Numbered from the stretch's first letter, positions 16,194 to 25,802 are shown. The stretch: 64,000 nucleotides of DNA from JACMLD01 sp044227095 (GCA_044227095.1 JBGAFV010000001.1:3534001-3598000); one strand, 5' to 3'. The notes: a model not told the origin generated them from the letters alone. Program-made: numbers and translations.

Positions 16194-18407
16194 ATGCTTA
16201 CATTGCGTTTTCAATATAAACTGACAAACATTTTGAAAACTGCTGTCTCGTCTTTGCTGTTGTTTTGTATCAGCATATCTCTTATTGCACAAAAAAAGAA
16301 CCAGGCATTTCAATTGCATATTCAGCAGGCTGCTTCACTTATACAGGTAGATGGTGCTTATGAAGAACCAGCATGGCAGCAGGCCGATAGCACTAACAGG
16401 TTTTTTATGGTGCTGCCAATGGATACAAGCATGGCAAATGTGCAAACCGTAGTAAAGATGACTTACGACAGCCGAAATCTTTACCTGCTGGCCATTTGTT
16501 ACAATGAAAGACCCGGGCCTTATATGGTTGAATCTTTACGCCGCGATTTTTCTTTTGTTAAGAACGATAACTTCTTATTGTTTATGGATCCGTTTGATGA
16601 TAAAACAAACGGTTTTTCTTTTGGTGCAAATGCAGCAGGCGCACAATGGGATGGAACTATGTATGAAGGCGGCAAAGTAGATTTAAGCTGGGATAACAAA
16701 TGGGAATCGGTAGTAAAAAATTATCCTGACAAATGGGTTTTTGAAGCAGCTATACCGTTTAAGAGCATACGCTATAAAAAAGGCATTACACAATGGGGCA
16801 TTAATTTTAGCAGGAATGATTTAAAGTCTGCAGAAAAATCAAGCTGGGCACCTGTTCCCAGGCAATTTCCAACTGCATCACTTGCTTATACCGGTACATT
16901 GGTTTGGGATAAAGCGCCACCGGAAGCAGAAATGAATGTGTCTATTATCCCTTATCTTTTAACTGGCGTTTCAAAAGATTATGAAAACAAACAACCATCA
17001 GCTTTTCAAAAACAGGCTGGTGTTGATGCCAAGATAGCCATCAGTTCCTCTTTAAACCTTGATCTTACTGTAAACCCCGATTTCTCGCAGGTAGATGTAG
17101 ACAAGCAAGTAACAAACCTCAACAGGTTTGAATTATTTTTTCCCGAAAAAAGACAATTCTTTCTTGAGAATGGCGACCAGTTTTCCAATTTCGGTTATGC
17201 ATCTATCCGTCCATTTTTTTCAAGGCGTATCGGTTTAAATGCACATATTGATGCAGGCGCACGTCTCAGCGGAAAACTTGACAGGAACTGGCGTATAGGT
17301 GTTATGGATATACAAACAAGGGACAACGATGCACTTGCATTGCCTGCACAAAATTTTGCAGTAGTTGCTTTGCAAAGAAAAGTTTTTGCACGTTCCAATA
17401 TCGGATTCATCTTTATTAATAAAGAGTCTGTAAATTATCAGCCAGACACAGCAGCAGGTAAACCCATTTATTCAAAATACAATCGCAATTTCGGACTTGA
17501 ATACAATCTTGCTTCTGCCAATAACCTTTGGACGGGCAAAGCGCTTTTGCTAAAATCTTTTCAGCCTAACAGTAATAACAATGATATTGTGCAGGCAGGG
17601 CATTTGCAATATGCAAGCCGCAAATGGCTTATTCTTGGCCAGTATGAATATGTAGGTACAAATTATTCTGCAGAAGTAGGTTATGTGCCAAGAAGGGGGT
17701 ATATAAAATTGAATCCGCAAATAGGGTATAATATATTTCCAAAAGGCGGAAAAATTTTAAGTCACGGTCCGCAATTTTCAGGAACCTATTATTATAACAC
17801 AGACTTTCATTCAACCGATAATGAAACCGTATTGTCTTACCTCGTTACCTTGCGTGACAGAAGTACCATTACCGGTTTATTAATCAACGATTATATAAAA
17901 TTGTTACAGCCTTTCGATCCTACAAATTCCGGCAAAGATTCTTTACCTGCAGGTAGCAGGCACGGATGGAATACTGTAGGAGTTGATATTGTATCCAGGC
18001 CACAGCAATTGCTTACCTATACTTTCTCCGGTCGTTATGGTGGTTATTATGCTAACGGAACTAAACTTAGCCTCTCCAGCGATATTGGTTACCGGATTCA
18101 GCCTTATGTAAGTATAGTAATGAGTGCTAGCTATAATGCCTTGCAATTGCCACCGCAATGGGGCAATACGCATTTCTGGTTGTTGGGCCCTAGAATTGAT
18201 GCTACATTAACCAACAAGTTTTTTATTACTGCATTTCTTCAGTACAACGAGCAATTAAAGAACATGAACCTGAATACACGTGTGCAATGGCGTTATAAAC
18301 CTGCATCGGATTTATTCCTTGTTTATACTGATAATTATTATCCGGCGCCGCTGGCAGTGCGCAACCGTGCATTTGTACTAAAGTGGACGTATTGGTGGAA
18401 CCTTTAA
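16194..18407 (+). CDS. DUF5916 protein with N-terminal CBM9-like domain
   Basis: A 737-residue secreted protein. A signal peptide (about residues 1-32, ending LFCISISLIAQ) is followed by a CBM9-like sandwich (about 45-240, with the block QVDGAYEEPAWQQ at 50-62 typical of DUF5916 proteins). The rest is a large beta-rich domain with many aromatic and Gly residues and the block LNLDLTVNPDFSQVDVDKQ, ending in an aromatic-rich strand (FVLKWTYWWNL), suggesting an outer-membrane barrel. Function is unknown; relatives are common in Bacteroidota outer membranes. The stop is followed at once by an R2 repeat. Confidence 0.85.
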   Translation: MLTLRFQYKLTNILKTAVSSLLLFCISISLIAQKKNQAFQLHIQQAASLIQVDGAYEEPAWQQADSTNRFFMVLPMDTSMANVQTVVKMTYDSRNLYLLAICYNERPGPYMVESLRRDFSFVKNDNFLLFMDPFDDKTNGFSFGANAAGAQWDGTMYEGGKVDLSWDNKWESVVKNYPDKWVFEAAIPFKSIRYKKGITQWGINFSRNDLKSAEKSSWAPVPRQFPTASLAYTGTLVWDKAPPEAEMNVSIIPYLLTGVSKDYENKQPSAFQKQAGVDAKIAISSSLNLDLTVNPDFSQVDVDKQVTNLNRFELFFPEKRQFFLENGDQFSNFGYASIRPFFSRRIGLNAHIDAGARLSGKLDRNWRIGVMDIQTRDNDALALPAQNFAVVALQRKVFARSNIGFIFINKESVNYQPDTAAGKPIYSKYNRNFGLEYNLASANNLWTGKALLLKSFQPNSNNNDIVQAGHLQYASRKWLILGQYEYVGTNYSAEVGYVPRRGYIKLNPQIGYNIFPKGGKILSHGPQFSGTYYYNTDFHSTDNETVLSYLVTLRDRSTITGLLINDYIKLLQPFDPTNSGKDSLPAGSRHGWNTVGVDIVSRPQQLLTYTFSGRYGGYYANGTKLSLSSDIGYRIQPYVSIVMSASYNALQLPPQWGNTHFWLLGPRIDATLTNKFFITAFLQYNEQLKNMNLNTRVQWRYKPASDLFLVYTDNYYPAPLAVRNRAFVLKWTYWWNL

Positions 18408-18409
18408 AT

Positions 18410-18531
18410 TAGTCTATGGTCTTTTGTCGGGAGTTCATAGTTCTTTGGATGCAAGTCAAAAAAATAAATTGGAGTTTGTTAATGAGTTTGCAGAGGTATA
18501 GCATAGAACAATTATCGAACTATGAACTGCG
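18410..18531. repeat. R2 intergenic repeat, copy 1
   Basis: Starts three bases after the DUF5916 stop codon with TAGTCTATGGTCTTTTGTC, then GGAGTTCATAGTTC (18430-18443), and ends with the inverted word GAACTATGAACT (about 18519-18530). It matches the copy at 18883-19030 in reverse orientation. Confidence 0.6.
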
Positions 18532-18566
18532 AACTTCCCTCAACTTTATAGTATAAAAATTTATTC

Positions 18567-18857
18567 ATGAAACAATATGTAATTATAGCACGAGATGGCA
18601 ATGATGAAGATGCATTAAACAGGCGTATGCAAACACGGCCAGTGCATTTGGCAGGAGCAGCCGCATTAAAAGCAAATAACAATTTTGTTATTGGTGGCGC
18701 TATGCTAAACAATACCGGGCAAATGGAAGGTTCTGTAATGATTGTACAGTTTGAAACGGAAGAACAGTTTAATCATTGGTATGCCAACGAACCTTATATT
18801 GTAAACGGTGTCTGGAAAACGATTGAGGTAAAGCCGTTTAAAGTTGCTGATGTCTAA
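18567..18857 (+). CDS. YciI family protein
   Basis: A 96-residue single-domain ferredoxin-like fold of the YCII family. It starts MKQYVIIARDGNDEDALNRR, has the conserved HLAGAAALKANNNFVIGGAM (about residues 27-46, with the conserved His at 27) and the block EEQFNHWYANEPYIVNGVWK. YCII domains are found as stand-alone proteins of uncertain enzymatic function. It sits between two R2 repeat copies. Confidence 0.85.
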   Translation: MKQYVIIARDGNDEDALNRRMQTRPVHLAGAAALKANNNFVIGGAMLNNTGQMEGSVMIVQFETEEQFNHWYANEPYIVNGVWKTIEVKPFKVADV

Positions 18858-18882
18858 TAGTTGAATGTCATTGCCCGGCAGT

Positions 18883-19030
18883 TCATGGTTCCTAGTTGTT
18901 TTATGCGGAGTTCTTACACTCAAGGTTACTGGGATGTGAGTTTGGGTATTCAGCGTAGAAGAACTATGAACTTCCGAACCTTGAACTAAGAACTGACTAC
19001 CTACTATTGACTAAAGACTACAGACTATTT
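18883..19030. repeat. R2 intergenic repeat, copy 2
   Basis: On the reverse strand this reads TAGTCTGTAGTCTTTAGTC, then further TAGT- and GTTC-type units, then AAGTTCATAGTTC. The start word overlaps the TAG stop codon (19025-19027) of the Dabb gene. The left end has GCAGTTCATGGTTCC in the opposite sense. Confidence 0.6.
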
Positions 19031-19396
19031 CTCCGCCCAATAATCCAGTACAAGCACTTTATCCAGGTAAGGCCCTAGAATTTTTCCGAAAGCTTTATGA
19101 TCGGGATGGGGGAGATAGACTGCTCTATCTGCTTCGCTATTGAAAGTAAGAAAGAAGCAATGAGTAAATCCCTGGTTAAGGTTTTCAGGACTATTATTAG
19201 TTCCCCATTCAATCGATTTAATCTCTTTTATTTTTGAAGGCAATGCACGAAAAGCATCTTCTACTTTTTTTATATCCGCAGCAGCCGTTCCATCTTTAAA
19301 CTTAAAAATTACTACGTGGCGCAATGTTTTTGACTGAGCATTTGAAATAGTTGCCATGGTAACAAGCATTGATAAGAAGAGAAATATTTTTTTCAT
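19025..19396 (-). CDS. Secreted Dabb-domain (stress-responsive alpha/beta barrel) protein
   Basis: A 123-residue protein that starts with a signal peptide (MKKIFLFLSMLVTMATISNA, about 20 residues). A Dabb ferredoxin-like domain follows: LRHVVIFKFKDGT (residues 24-36), WGTNNSPENLNQGFTHCFFLTF and HPDHKAFGKILGPYLDKVLVLDYW. The ATG at 19396 is preferred because it gives a signal peptide; an in-frame upstream ATG at 19609 would add 71 residues overlapping the prfC start. The stop TAG lies in the R2 repeat. Role unknown. Confidence 0.8.
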   Translation of the reverse strand: MKKIFLFLSMLVTMATISNAQSKTLRHVVIFKFKDGTAAADIKKVEDAFRALPSKIKEIKSIEWGTNNSPENLNQGFTHCFFLTFNSEADRAVYLPHPDHKAFGKILGPYLDKVLVLDYWAEK

Positions 19397-19545
19397 AATG
19401 TATTTTTTACCGTTACAAGTTAGTAAAAAAGCAAGGCAATTGATTAAACTGGCTTTGAGAATATAGTCCGCATTACTATGGAAAACAGCAATTTCATAGG
19501 CTTCTGATACTTCAAAATCACCGTTAAAAATTGGGCTCCAGGCCT

Positions 19546-19553
19546 TACCTTTG
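19546..19553 (+). promoter_or_regulatory. -7 promoter element for prfC
   Basis: TACCTTTG fits TAnnTTTG and lies only 9 bases before the prfC ATG at 19563. If used, the transcript would have almost no leader. No TTG at the expected -33 spacing was seen. Confidence 0.3.
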
Positions 19554-19562
19554 CGGCCGATT

Positions 19563-21158
19563 ATGAAGTATAATAACGAGATTAATAGACGCAGGACTTT
19601 CGCTATCATTTCTCACCCGGATGCCGGTAAAACAACGCTTACAGAAAAGTTGCTGTTGTTTGGTGGCGCAATTCAAACTGCCGGTGCGGTAAAAAGCAAT
19701 AAGATTAAGAAGCATGCTACCAGCGATTTTATGGAGATTGAACGCCAGCGTGGTATTTCTGTTGCCACCAGTGTAATGACGTTTGAATACAACAACATTC
19801 TTATTAACCTGCTGGATACGCCCGGTCACAAAGACTTTGCTGAAGATACCTATCGCACATTAACTGCGGTTGATAGTGTTATATTGGTAATAGACAGTGT
19901 AAATGGTGTGGAAGCGCAAACCCGCCGACTTATGGAAGTATGCCGCATGCGGGATACTCCTGTAATTGTGTTTGTAAATAAAATGGATCGTGACGGAAAA
20001 AACCGTTTTGATCTGCTGGAAGAAATAGAAAAAGAACTAAACCTTCCTTTGCACCCAATGGCATGGCCCATTAACAGCGGAAAAGATTTTAAAGGTGTAT
20101 ACAATTTAGCAGAGAAAAAGCTGGTGTTGTTTGCTGCCAATACAAAAGCAAATGACGAAGACGTTGTGGAGATAACAGATTTATCGTTACCAATTCTTGA
20201 TACAAAAATAGGAGAGACCGATGCTGCGGCTTTGCGAGACGATGTAGAACTGGTAGATGGTGTAAATGGTGAATTAAATGTTGCTGATTATCTCGCTGCT
20301 AAAGTAGCACCGGTGTTTTTTGGAAGTGCTATCAATAATTTTGGCGTAAAAGAAATGCTTGACACTTTTATACGCATAGCGCCAGCACCACAATGCAGGC
20401 CAACAACTACCAGGGAAGTTTGTCCGGATGACAGCAAGCTGAGTGGGTTTGTTTTTAAAATACATGCCAATCTTGATCCAAAACACCGCGACAGGATTGC
20501 CTTTATGCGTATTTGCGCAGGGAAGTTTGAAAGAAATAAATATTACCATCACGTAAGGCTCGATAAAGATATCCGCTTCAGCAATCCGTATAGTTTTTTG
20601 GCAAGAAGCAAAGATGTTATAGAAGAAGCTTTCCCCGGAGATGTAGTTGGTTTGTTTGATACCGGCAATTTTAAAATTGGTGATACACTTACAGAAGGAG
20701 AAGATTTTTATTTTACCGGTATTCCGTCTTTTTCGCCAGAAATATTTAAAGAAGTGGTGAATAAAGATCCAATGAAGACAAAGCAACTGGAAAAAGGACT
20801 TATGCAATTAACAGACGAAGGCGTGGCGCAGTTGTTTACGCAATTTGGCGGCAATAAGAAAATTATTGGTTGTGTTGGTGAACTGCAATTTGAAGTTATT
20901 CAATACAGGCTTCTGCACGAATACACAGCGTCTGTAGAATTCCGGCCAATGCCATTTTATAAAGCCTGCTGGCTTACAAGTAATGATGCAAATAAATTAC
21001 AGGAGTTTGCCAGGTTTAAACAGGCAAACATTGCAGAAGATAAAGACGGACATATGGTTTATTTAGCGCAGAGCGAATGGTTCTTAAATACAGAAAGAAC
21101 CAACAACCCGGATATTACTTTTCATTTTACGTCGGAAATACATAAAGAGGGGGTTTAA
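19563..21158 (+). CDS. prfC: Peptide chain release factor 3
   Basis: A 531-residue translational GTPase that recycles RF1/RF2 after termination. G-domain motifs are intact: SHPDAGKT (17-24, P-loop), the switch I segment QRGISVATSV, DTPGHKDF (86-93) and NKMD (140-143). The N-terminal FAIISHPDAGKTTLTEK and AIQTAGAVK are RF3-specific. The C-terminal domains are complete, ending near TFHFTSEIHKEGV. The start at 19563 (MKYNNEI) is used. It converges with purB, the two stops being 16 bases apart. Confidence 0.96.
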   Translation: MKYNNEINRRRTFAIISHPDAGKTTLTEKLLLFGGAIQTAGAVKSNKIKKHATSDFMEIERQRGISVATSVMTFEYNNILINLLDTPGHKDFAEDTYRTLTAVDSVILVIDSVNGVEAQTRRLMEVCRMRDTPVIVFVNKMDRDGKNRFDLLEEIEKELNLPLHPMAWPINSGKDFKGVYNLAEKKLVLFAANTKANDEDVVEITDLSLPILDTKIGETDAAALRDDVELVDGVNGELNVADYLAAKVAPVFFGSAINNFGVKEMLDTFIRIAPAPQCRPTTTREVCPDDSKLSGFVFKIHANLDPKHRDRIAFMRICAGKFERNKYYHHVRLDKDIRFSNPYSFLARSKDVIEEAFPGDVVGLFDTGNFKIGDTLTEGEDFYFTGIPSFSPEIFKEVVNKDPMKTKQLEKGLMQLTDEGVAQLFTQFGGNKKIIGCVGELQFEVIQYRLLHEYTASVEFRPMPFYKACWLTSNDANKLQEFARFKQANIAEDKDGHMVYLAQSEWFLNTERTNNPDITFHFTSEIHKEGV

Positions 21159-21174
21159 AATATGCCTGCGGTTT

Positions 21175-22509
21175 TTATACCCCCGTATAGTTCTGTGGGG
21201 TTATTTTTTTCAACTCTTTTTTAATAGTGGCAGCTACCTGTAAACCATCTACAAATTGATGAATACTTTCTTTATTGATAGTGCCATTTCCCCTTGTCAA
21301 ATCTTTTAATGCCTCATACGGATTGGGGTAGTTTTCGCGGCGTAAGATGGTCTGAATGGCTTCTGCTACTACAGCCCAGTTGTTTTCAAGATCATCGTTT
21401 AGTTTCTTTTCGTTAAGCACAAGTTTGCCCAATCCTTTTTCAATAGATTTTAAAGCAATAATAATATGTGCAAAAGGAACGCCTATATTTCTTAAAACTG
21501 TAGAATCAGTAAGGTCTCGCTGGAGCCTCGATACAGGCAATTTCGCAGAAAGATGTTCCAACAGTGCATTGGCAACTCCCAGGTTTCCTTCTGCGTTTTC
21601 AAAATCAATAGGGTTTACTTTATGCGGCATTGCCGAAGAACCAACTTCACCTTTTTTTACTTTTTGCTTAAAATAATCCATAGAAACATAACTCCACACA
21701 TCACGGCAGAAATCAATCAAAATGTTATTGAGGCGTTTCATGGCATCAAAATGTGCAGCAAGGTTATCGTAATGCTCAATTTGCGTAGTAAATTGTTGCC
21801 GGCTTAAGCCAAGCGTTTTTTCTACAAACTGGTTGCCCAATGCTACCCAGTCTTTTTTTGGAAAAGCTACATGGTGCGCATTAAAATTACCGGTAGCACC
21901 GCCAAATTTTGCAGTAAAGGGAATATTGATAAATTGTTCAACCTGGTTTTGCAAACGCTCAACAAATACCATTATTTCTTTGCCAAGTCTTGTGGGGCTT
22001 GCGGGTTGTCCGTGGGTACGTGCCAGCATGGGCACATCCATCCATTGTTCTGCCAAAAGGCCCAGTTCACGGTTCAGGTTAAGTAAACCAGGCAGGTATT
22101 CGCATTCAACCGCATGCTTCCATAATAACGGCACTGAAGTATTGTTAATGTCTTGAGATGTTAATCCAAAATGCACCCATTCTTTTTCATCTTCAAGACC
22201 TATGGCATCCAGTTTTGCTTTTATAAAGTATTCAACAGCCTTTACATCGTGATTGGTTGTTTTCTCAATGTTTTTAATTTCACCTGCATCTTCCAATGAA
22301 AAATTAGTGGCAATATCCTGTAATGTTTTTTTTGCTTTAGCAGGTATGGTAAAAAACTTTTTATCGGCTAAAAACAAATAGTACTCAATTTCTACCAGCA
22401 CACGGTATTTTATTAGTGCAAACTCAGAAAAATAATCTGCAAGATGAATAACCTGTTTGCGATAGCGGCCATCTATAGGCGAAATAGCTGTAAGTGAATT
22501 GAGTTCCAT
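21175..22509 (-). CDS. purB: Adenylosuccinate lyase
   Basis: A 444-residue member of the fumarase/aspartase superfamily. The signature SSAMPHKVNP lies at residues 291-300, holding the catalytic serine loop. TRTHGQPA-like ARTHGQPAS at 163-171 has the catalytic His, and TSQDINNT at 117-124 binds substrate. It makes AMP from adenylosuccinate and AICAR from SAICAR in purine synthesis. Length is in the E. coli-like PurB range. It reads leftward with a likely promoter just upstream (22553-22579). Confidence 0.96.
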   Translation of the reverse strand: MELNSLTAISPIDGRYRKQVIHLADYFSEFALIKYRVLVEIEYYLFLADKKFFTIPAKAKKTLQDIATNFSLEDAGEIKNIEKTTNHDVKAVEYFIKAKLDAIGLEDEKEWVHFGLTSQDINNTSVPLLWKHAVECEYLPGLLNLNRELGLLAEQWMDVPMLARTHGQPASPTRLGKEIMVFVERLQNQVEQFINIPFTAKFGGATGNFNAHHVAFPKKDWVALGNQFVEKTLGLSRQQFTTQIEHYDNLAAHFDAMKRLNNILIDFCRDVWSYVSMDYFKQKVKKGEVGSSAMPHKVNPIDFENAEGNLGVANALLEHLSAKLPVSRLQRDLTDSTVLRNIGVPFAHIIIALKSIEKGLGKLVLNEKKLNDDLENNWAVVAEAIQTILRRENYPNPYEALKDLTRGNGTINKESIHQFVDGLQVAATIKKELKKITPQNYTGV

Positions 22510-22552
22510 TTTGTTTAATTATGTATTCTTCAGGTATACTTATATTTGTGCC

Positions 22553-22579
22553 CAAAATTAAACCAATTCTGGTTAACAA
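22553..22579 (-). promoter_or_regulatory. Bacteroidota-type promoter for purB
   Basis: On the reverse strand, TAATTTTG (22553-22560) matches the -7 element and TTG (22577-22579) lies 16 bases upstream, slightly short of the usual spacer. The purB start is 44 bases downstream. Confidence 0.4.
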
Positions 22580-22618
22580 TAGTGATATTATATGGTACAG
22601 GCGCCTGCAATGCTATTA

Positions 22619-22638
22619 AGCATTGTTGCGTCGCAATC
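22619..22638 (-). repeat. 20-base intergenic repeat, copy 2
   Basis: On the reverse strand this reads GATTGCGACGCAACAATGCT, one mismatch from 11718-11737. It sits in the divergent purB-mqnA intergenic region. Confidence 0.6.
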
Positions 22639-22677
22639 CGTTCAGCAGTAGTATTACTATGAAGCCAGTTAAAAAAG

Positions 22678-23415
22678 ATGATGCGCAAAATAAAAGCAGG
22701 GGCAGTTAGCTATCTTAATACAAAGCCATTGATATACGGTTTTCAGCAGGGTATGATGAAGGAAGAAATAGAACTTATAGAAGACTATCCATCCAATATT
22801 GCCACTATGCTGCTTAACGATGAAATTGATATAGGCCTGGTGCCGGTGGCCATCATACCAAAACTGAAGGAACATTATATTATCAGCGATTACTGCATAG
22901 GCGCAACCGGTGAAGTAGCTTCAGTTTGTTTGTTCAGCAATGTGCCAATAAATGAAGTAAAAGAAGTATTGCTGGATTATCAAAGCCGAACTTCTGTACA
23001 ACTTGCAAAAATTTTATTAAAAGAATACTGGAAAGCAACACCGTTGCTTACAGATGCCAAAGCGGATTTCAGGGAGCACATAAAAGGTACAACTGGCGGA
23101 CTTGTAATTGGCGACAGGGCATTTGAGCAGAGAAAAGTATCTGCATATGCATATGATTTGGGAAAAGCATGGAAAGATTTTACCGGCCTTCCATTTGTAT
23201 TTGCTGCATGGATTAGCAATAAAAAACTCGACAATGGGTTTATTAACCGTTTTAATGCAGCAACTGGTGCAGGTTTAGAGGAGATTGATAGCATTGTAAG
23301 AAAAAACCCCTATTTTTTGTTTGATTTAAAAAGATATTTTACTGAATACATTAGTTATACATTAGATGATAAGAAAACTGCCGGATTAAGTTTGTTTTTG
23401 GAAAAGTTGAAATAG
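22678..23415 (+). CDS. mqnA: Chorismate dehydratase MqnA (futalosine pathway)
   Basis: A 245-residue protein of the MqnA/MqnD periplasmic-binding-like fold. The start KIKAGAVSYLNTKPLIYGF holds the substrate-binding SYLNTKP, followed by DYPSNIATMLLNDEIDIGLVPVA and RTSVQLAKILL, all MqnA marks. It converts chorismate to 3-enolpyruvylbenzoate, the first step of the futalosine menaquinone route. MqnA is preferred over MqnD because the family starts with 'AVSYLNTxPL'. The ATG at 22678 is followed by a second at 22681, and either may be used. No other mqn genes are in the window. Confidence 0.9.
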   Translation: MMRKIKAGAVSYLNTKPLIYGFQQGMMKEEIELIEDYPSNIATMLLNDEIDIGLVPVAIIPKLKEHYIISDYCIGATGEVASVCLFSNVPINEVKEVLLDYQSRTSVQLAKILLKEYWKATPLLTDAKADFREHIKGTTGGLVIGDRAFEQRKVSAYAYDLGKAWKDFTGLPFVFAAWISNKKLDNGFINRFNAATGAGLEEIDSIVRKNPYFLFDLKRYFTEYISYTLDDKKTAGLSLFLEKLK

Positions 23416-23444
23416 TCATTATTTTATTTATTTTTACCGTATTC

Positions 23445-25778
23445 TTGAAAACCAACCCTACCATAAAAAGATATTGGTGCCAGCTACTTATTTTTTGTCA
23501 ATTTGTTTGTATTAACATATGTGCCCAGCAGAATATTCATGTTTCACCAGCACCAATTAAAAAAACAGGCATTGATACAAACAAAAATGCCAGGGTGCAA
23601 TCTTCGGTTCCTCCCTGCAACGAAAACAGGGATTTTAATTACATCGTAAATCCCTGCAGCCCGCTTGATGTTGGATTTGTTTCTGTTAATAATGATTTTA
23701 CTGCCATAAGGTGGTTATATGAAGATGGCGCAACTGTACTTGAAACCATTGCCGGAAGTCATACTTTTTTAAGTTACGGCAATCATAAAGTGTCCATGAT
23801 TGCTGATAAAGGAACTTGTGCAGATACCATTACAAAAGTGATATCGCTTGATGTTACCACGGCAAAATTTATTCTTACACCCGACACTACAATTTGTCCT
23901 GGTTCAAAAACGCAATTACGGGCTGGTTACGGACTTGCATATTGTTGGTCGCCTTCCACATACCTGGATAATGTTAAGTCGGGCACACCAATTACTTCTA
24001 CACCGGTTGACATAACTTATTATTGTACCGCTTCAAATATTGGTAACAACCTCATTGTAAACGGAGATTTTGCAAATGGTAATACGGGCTTTACTTCTGA
24101 GTATAGCTATGCTACACCCAATATAACCGAAGGTCAATATTATGTAGGGCCTAATCCAAGCGCCTGGAATCCAAATATGAGTTCATGTACAGATCATACC
24201 AATGGATCGGGCAATATGATGCTGGTAAACGGGTCTCCTGTAAATAATGTAAATGTTTGGAAACAGACAGTAGCTGTTACGCCTAATACTAACTATGCCT
24301 TTTCTACCTGGATAGAGGCTTTATGGCCTCCTAATCCTGCACTGCTGCAATTTGCAATTAATGATGTACAAACAGGGTTTTTAATTTTTCCAACGCTTCC
24401 TACTTGTACCTGGACTAGATTTTTTACCACCTGGAATTCCGGGAATAGTACTACTGCTGTTATTTCGATTGTAAACAAGAATACCGAGATAATAGGAAAC
24501 GATTTTGCATTGGATGATATTTCTTTTGCGCCTGTTTATATGCAAAGAGATAGTGTTGTAATAAAGGTTGATAAGGCTACTCTAAAATCAAATAATGATA
24601 CTACAGTATGTGCTGGTAAACAGGTGCAGCTTAATGCTACAAGTAATTTTAGTTCTTATACATGGTCGCCTGCAACAGGTTTATCCAATGCAAATATTCC
24701 TAACCCGATAGCCACGCCAGCTACCAATACTGATTATGTTATAGCGGCAACCACTCCTAACGGTTGCGTTGCAAAGGATACTGTGCAAATAAATATTACG
24801 CCTGCCCCCATAATAAGTAAAACGGCAGATGTTTCTATCTGCCACGATAAAACATTGCAATTAAATGTTAGTGGAGGGAATTTTTACAGTTGGTTGCCTA
24901 ATTCTTCTTTAAGTAATACTTCAATTGCTAATCCTATTGTTTCGCCTTTAGCCAATACAACATATTATGTAACAGTAACGGGCAGCAATAATTGCAGCAG
25001 TTCAGATTCAATTAAAATATCTGTTATACCTGCGCCTGTGTTTACTGTATCTGCACCGGCAACATCATGTAAAGGAAGTCCGGCACAACTCATAGCATCT
25101 GGTGGCAGCAGTTATTCCTGGCAGCCGTCTGCAGACCTCAATAATGCTACCATTGCAAACCCACTGGCTACGCCTGAATTTTCTGAAACCTATACAGTAA
25201 AAATTGTTGAAAATACCTGTAAGGATTCTGCAAGTTTAACTACGGCCATTACCGTTTTGCAATTGCCTGTTGTAAATGCAACAAGTTCAAATGATGTTGA
25301 TTGTGTTAAGCCAGTATCTCAATTAAATGCATCCGGTGCTGTAAGTTATACCTGGCAGCCAGCAGCATCATTAAATGATTCAGCAATTGCTGCACCTTTA
25401 TCTTCCCCATCTGAAAATACATGGTACATTGTAAAAGGCAAAGCCGCAAACGGTTGCAGCAATTATGATAGTGTGCAGGTGCTGGTAACAAAAAAAGGCG
25501 ATCTGATAATTAATTTGCCCAATGCGTTTACCCCTAATGGAGATTATATTGATGATTGTTTTGGCATCAGCAGGTATGCAGGCTTGCTTAAAAACATAGA
25601 TTTTTCAGTGTACGACAGGTTTGGCCTAAGAGTGTTCCATTCTACTAACGCATCAGACTGCTGGGATGGGCGTTATAAAGGGAAATTGCAAAACACTGGT
25701 GGTTTTGCTTATATATTAAAAGCTTCAACTTTTTGCGGTGAAATATTAAAGAAAGGAATAGTGATGCTGTTGAAATAA
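23445..25778 (+). CDS. Large secreted protein with PKD-like repeats and T9SS type B sorting domain
   Basis: A 777-residue protein. A signal peptide ends near ICAQ (about residue 26). The middle has at least four tandem blocks of about 85 residues starting with a Cys and containing 'W.P...L....I.NP.A.P...T.Y', as in CAGKQVQLNATSNFSSYTWSP; this is a PKD-like gliding-motility repeat. A jelly-roll-like region (about 200-370) precedes them. The C-terminus LPNAFTPNGDYIDD to the end is the type B (gliding-motility-associated) sorting domain recognised by the type IX secretion system. The start is TTG at 23445 (no ATG in position), 30 bases after mqnA. Confidence 0.85.
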   Translation: MKTNPTIKRYWCQLLIFCQFVCINICAQQNIHVSPAPIKKTGIDTNKNARVQSSVPPCNENRDFNYIVNPCSPLDVGFVSVNNDFTAIRWLYEDGATVLETIAGSHTFLSYGNHKVSMIADKGTCADTITKVISLDVTTAKFILTPDTTICPGSKTQLRAGYGLAYCWSPSTYLDNVKSGTPITSTPVDITYYCTASNIGNNLIVNGDFANGNTGFTSEYSYATPNITEGQYYVGPNPSAWNPNMSSCTDHTNGSGNMMLVNGSPVNNVNVWKQTVAVTPNTNYAFSTWIEALWPPNPALLQFAINDVQTGFLIFPTLPTCTWTRFFTTWNSGNSTTAVISIVNKNTEIIGNDFALDDISFAPVYMQRDSVVIKVDKATLKSNNDTTVCAGKQVQLNATSNFSSYTWSPATGLSNANIPNPIATPATNTDYVIAATTPNGCVAKDTVQINITPAPIISKTADVSICHDKTLQLNVSGGNFYSWLPNSSLSNTSIANPIVSPLANTTYYVTVTGSNNCSSSDSIKISVIPAPVFTVSAPATSCKGSPAQLIASGGSSYSWQPSADLNNATIANPLATPEFSETYTVKIVENTCKDSASLTTAITVLQLPVVNATSSNDVDCVKPVSQLNASGAVSYTWQPAASLNDSAIAAPLSSPSENTWYIVKGKAANGCSNYDSVQVLVTKKGDLIINLPNAFTPNGDYIDDCFGISRYAGLLKNIDFSVYDRFGLRVFHSTNASDCWDGRYKGKLQNTGGFAYILKASTFCGEILKKGIVMLLK

Positions 25779-25802
25779 GGATTGTAATATCTCATTGACA
25801 AT

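Noticed and set aside
19397..19609. Longer N-terminus of the Dabb gene
   Set aside because: The extra 71 residues run into the prfC start and hide the signal peptide; the start at 19396 is better.
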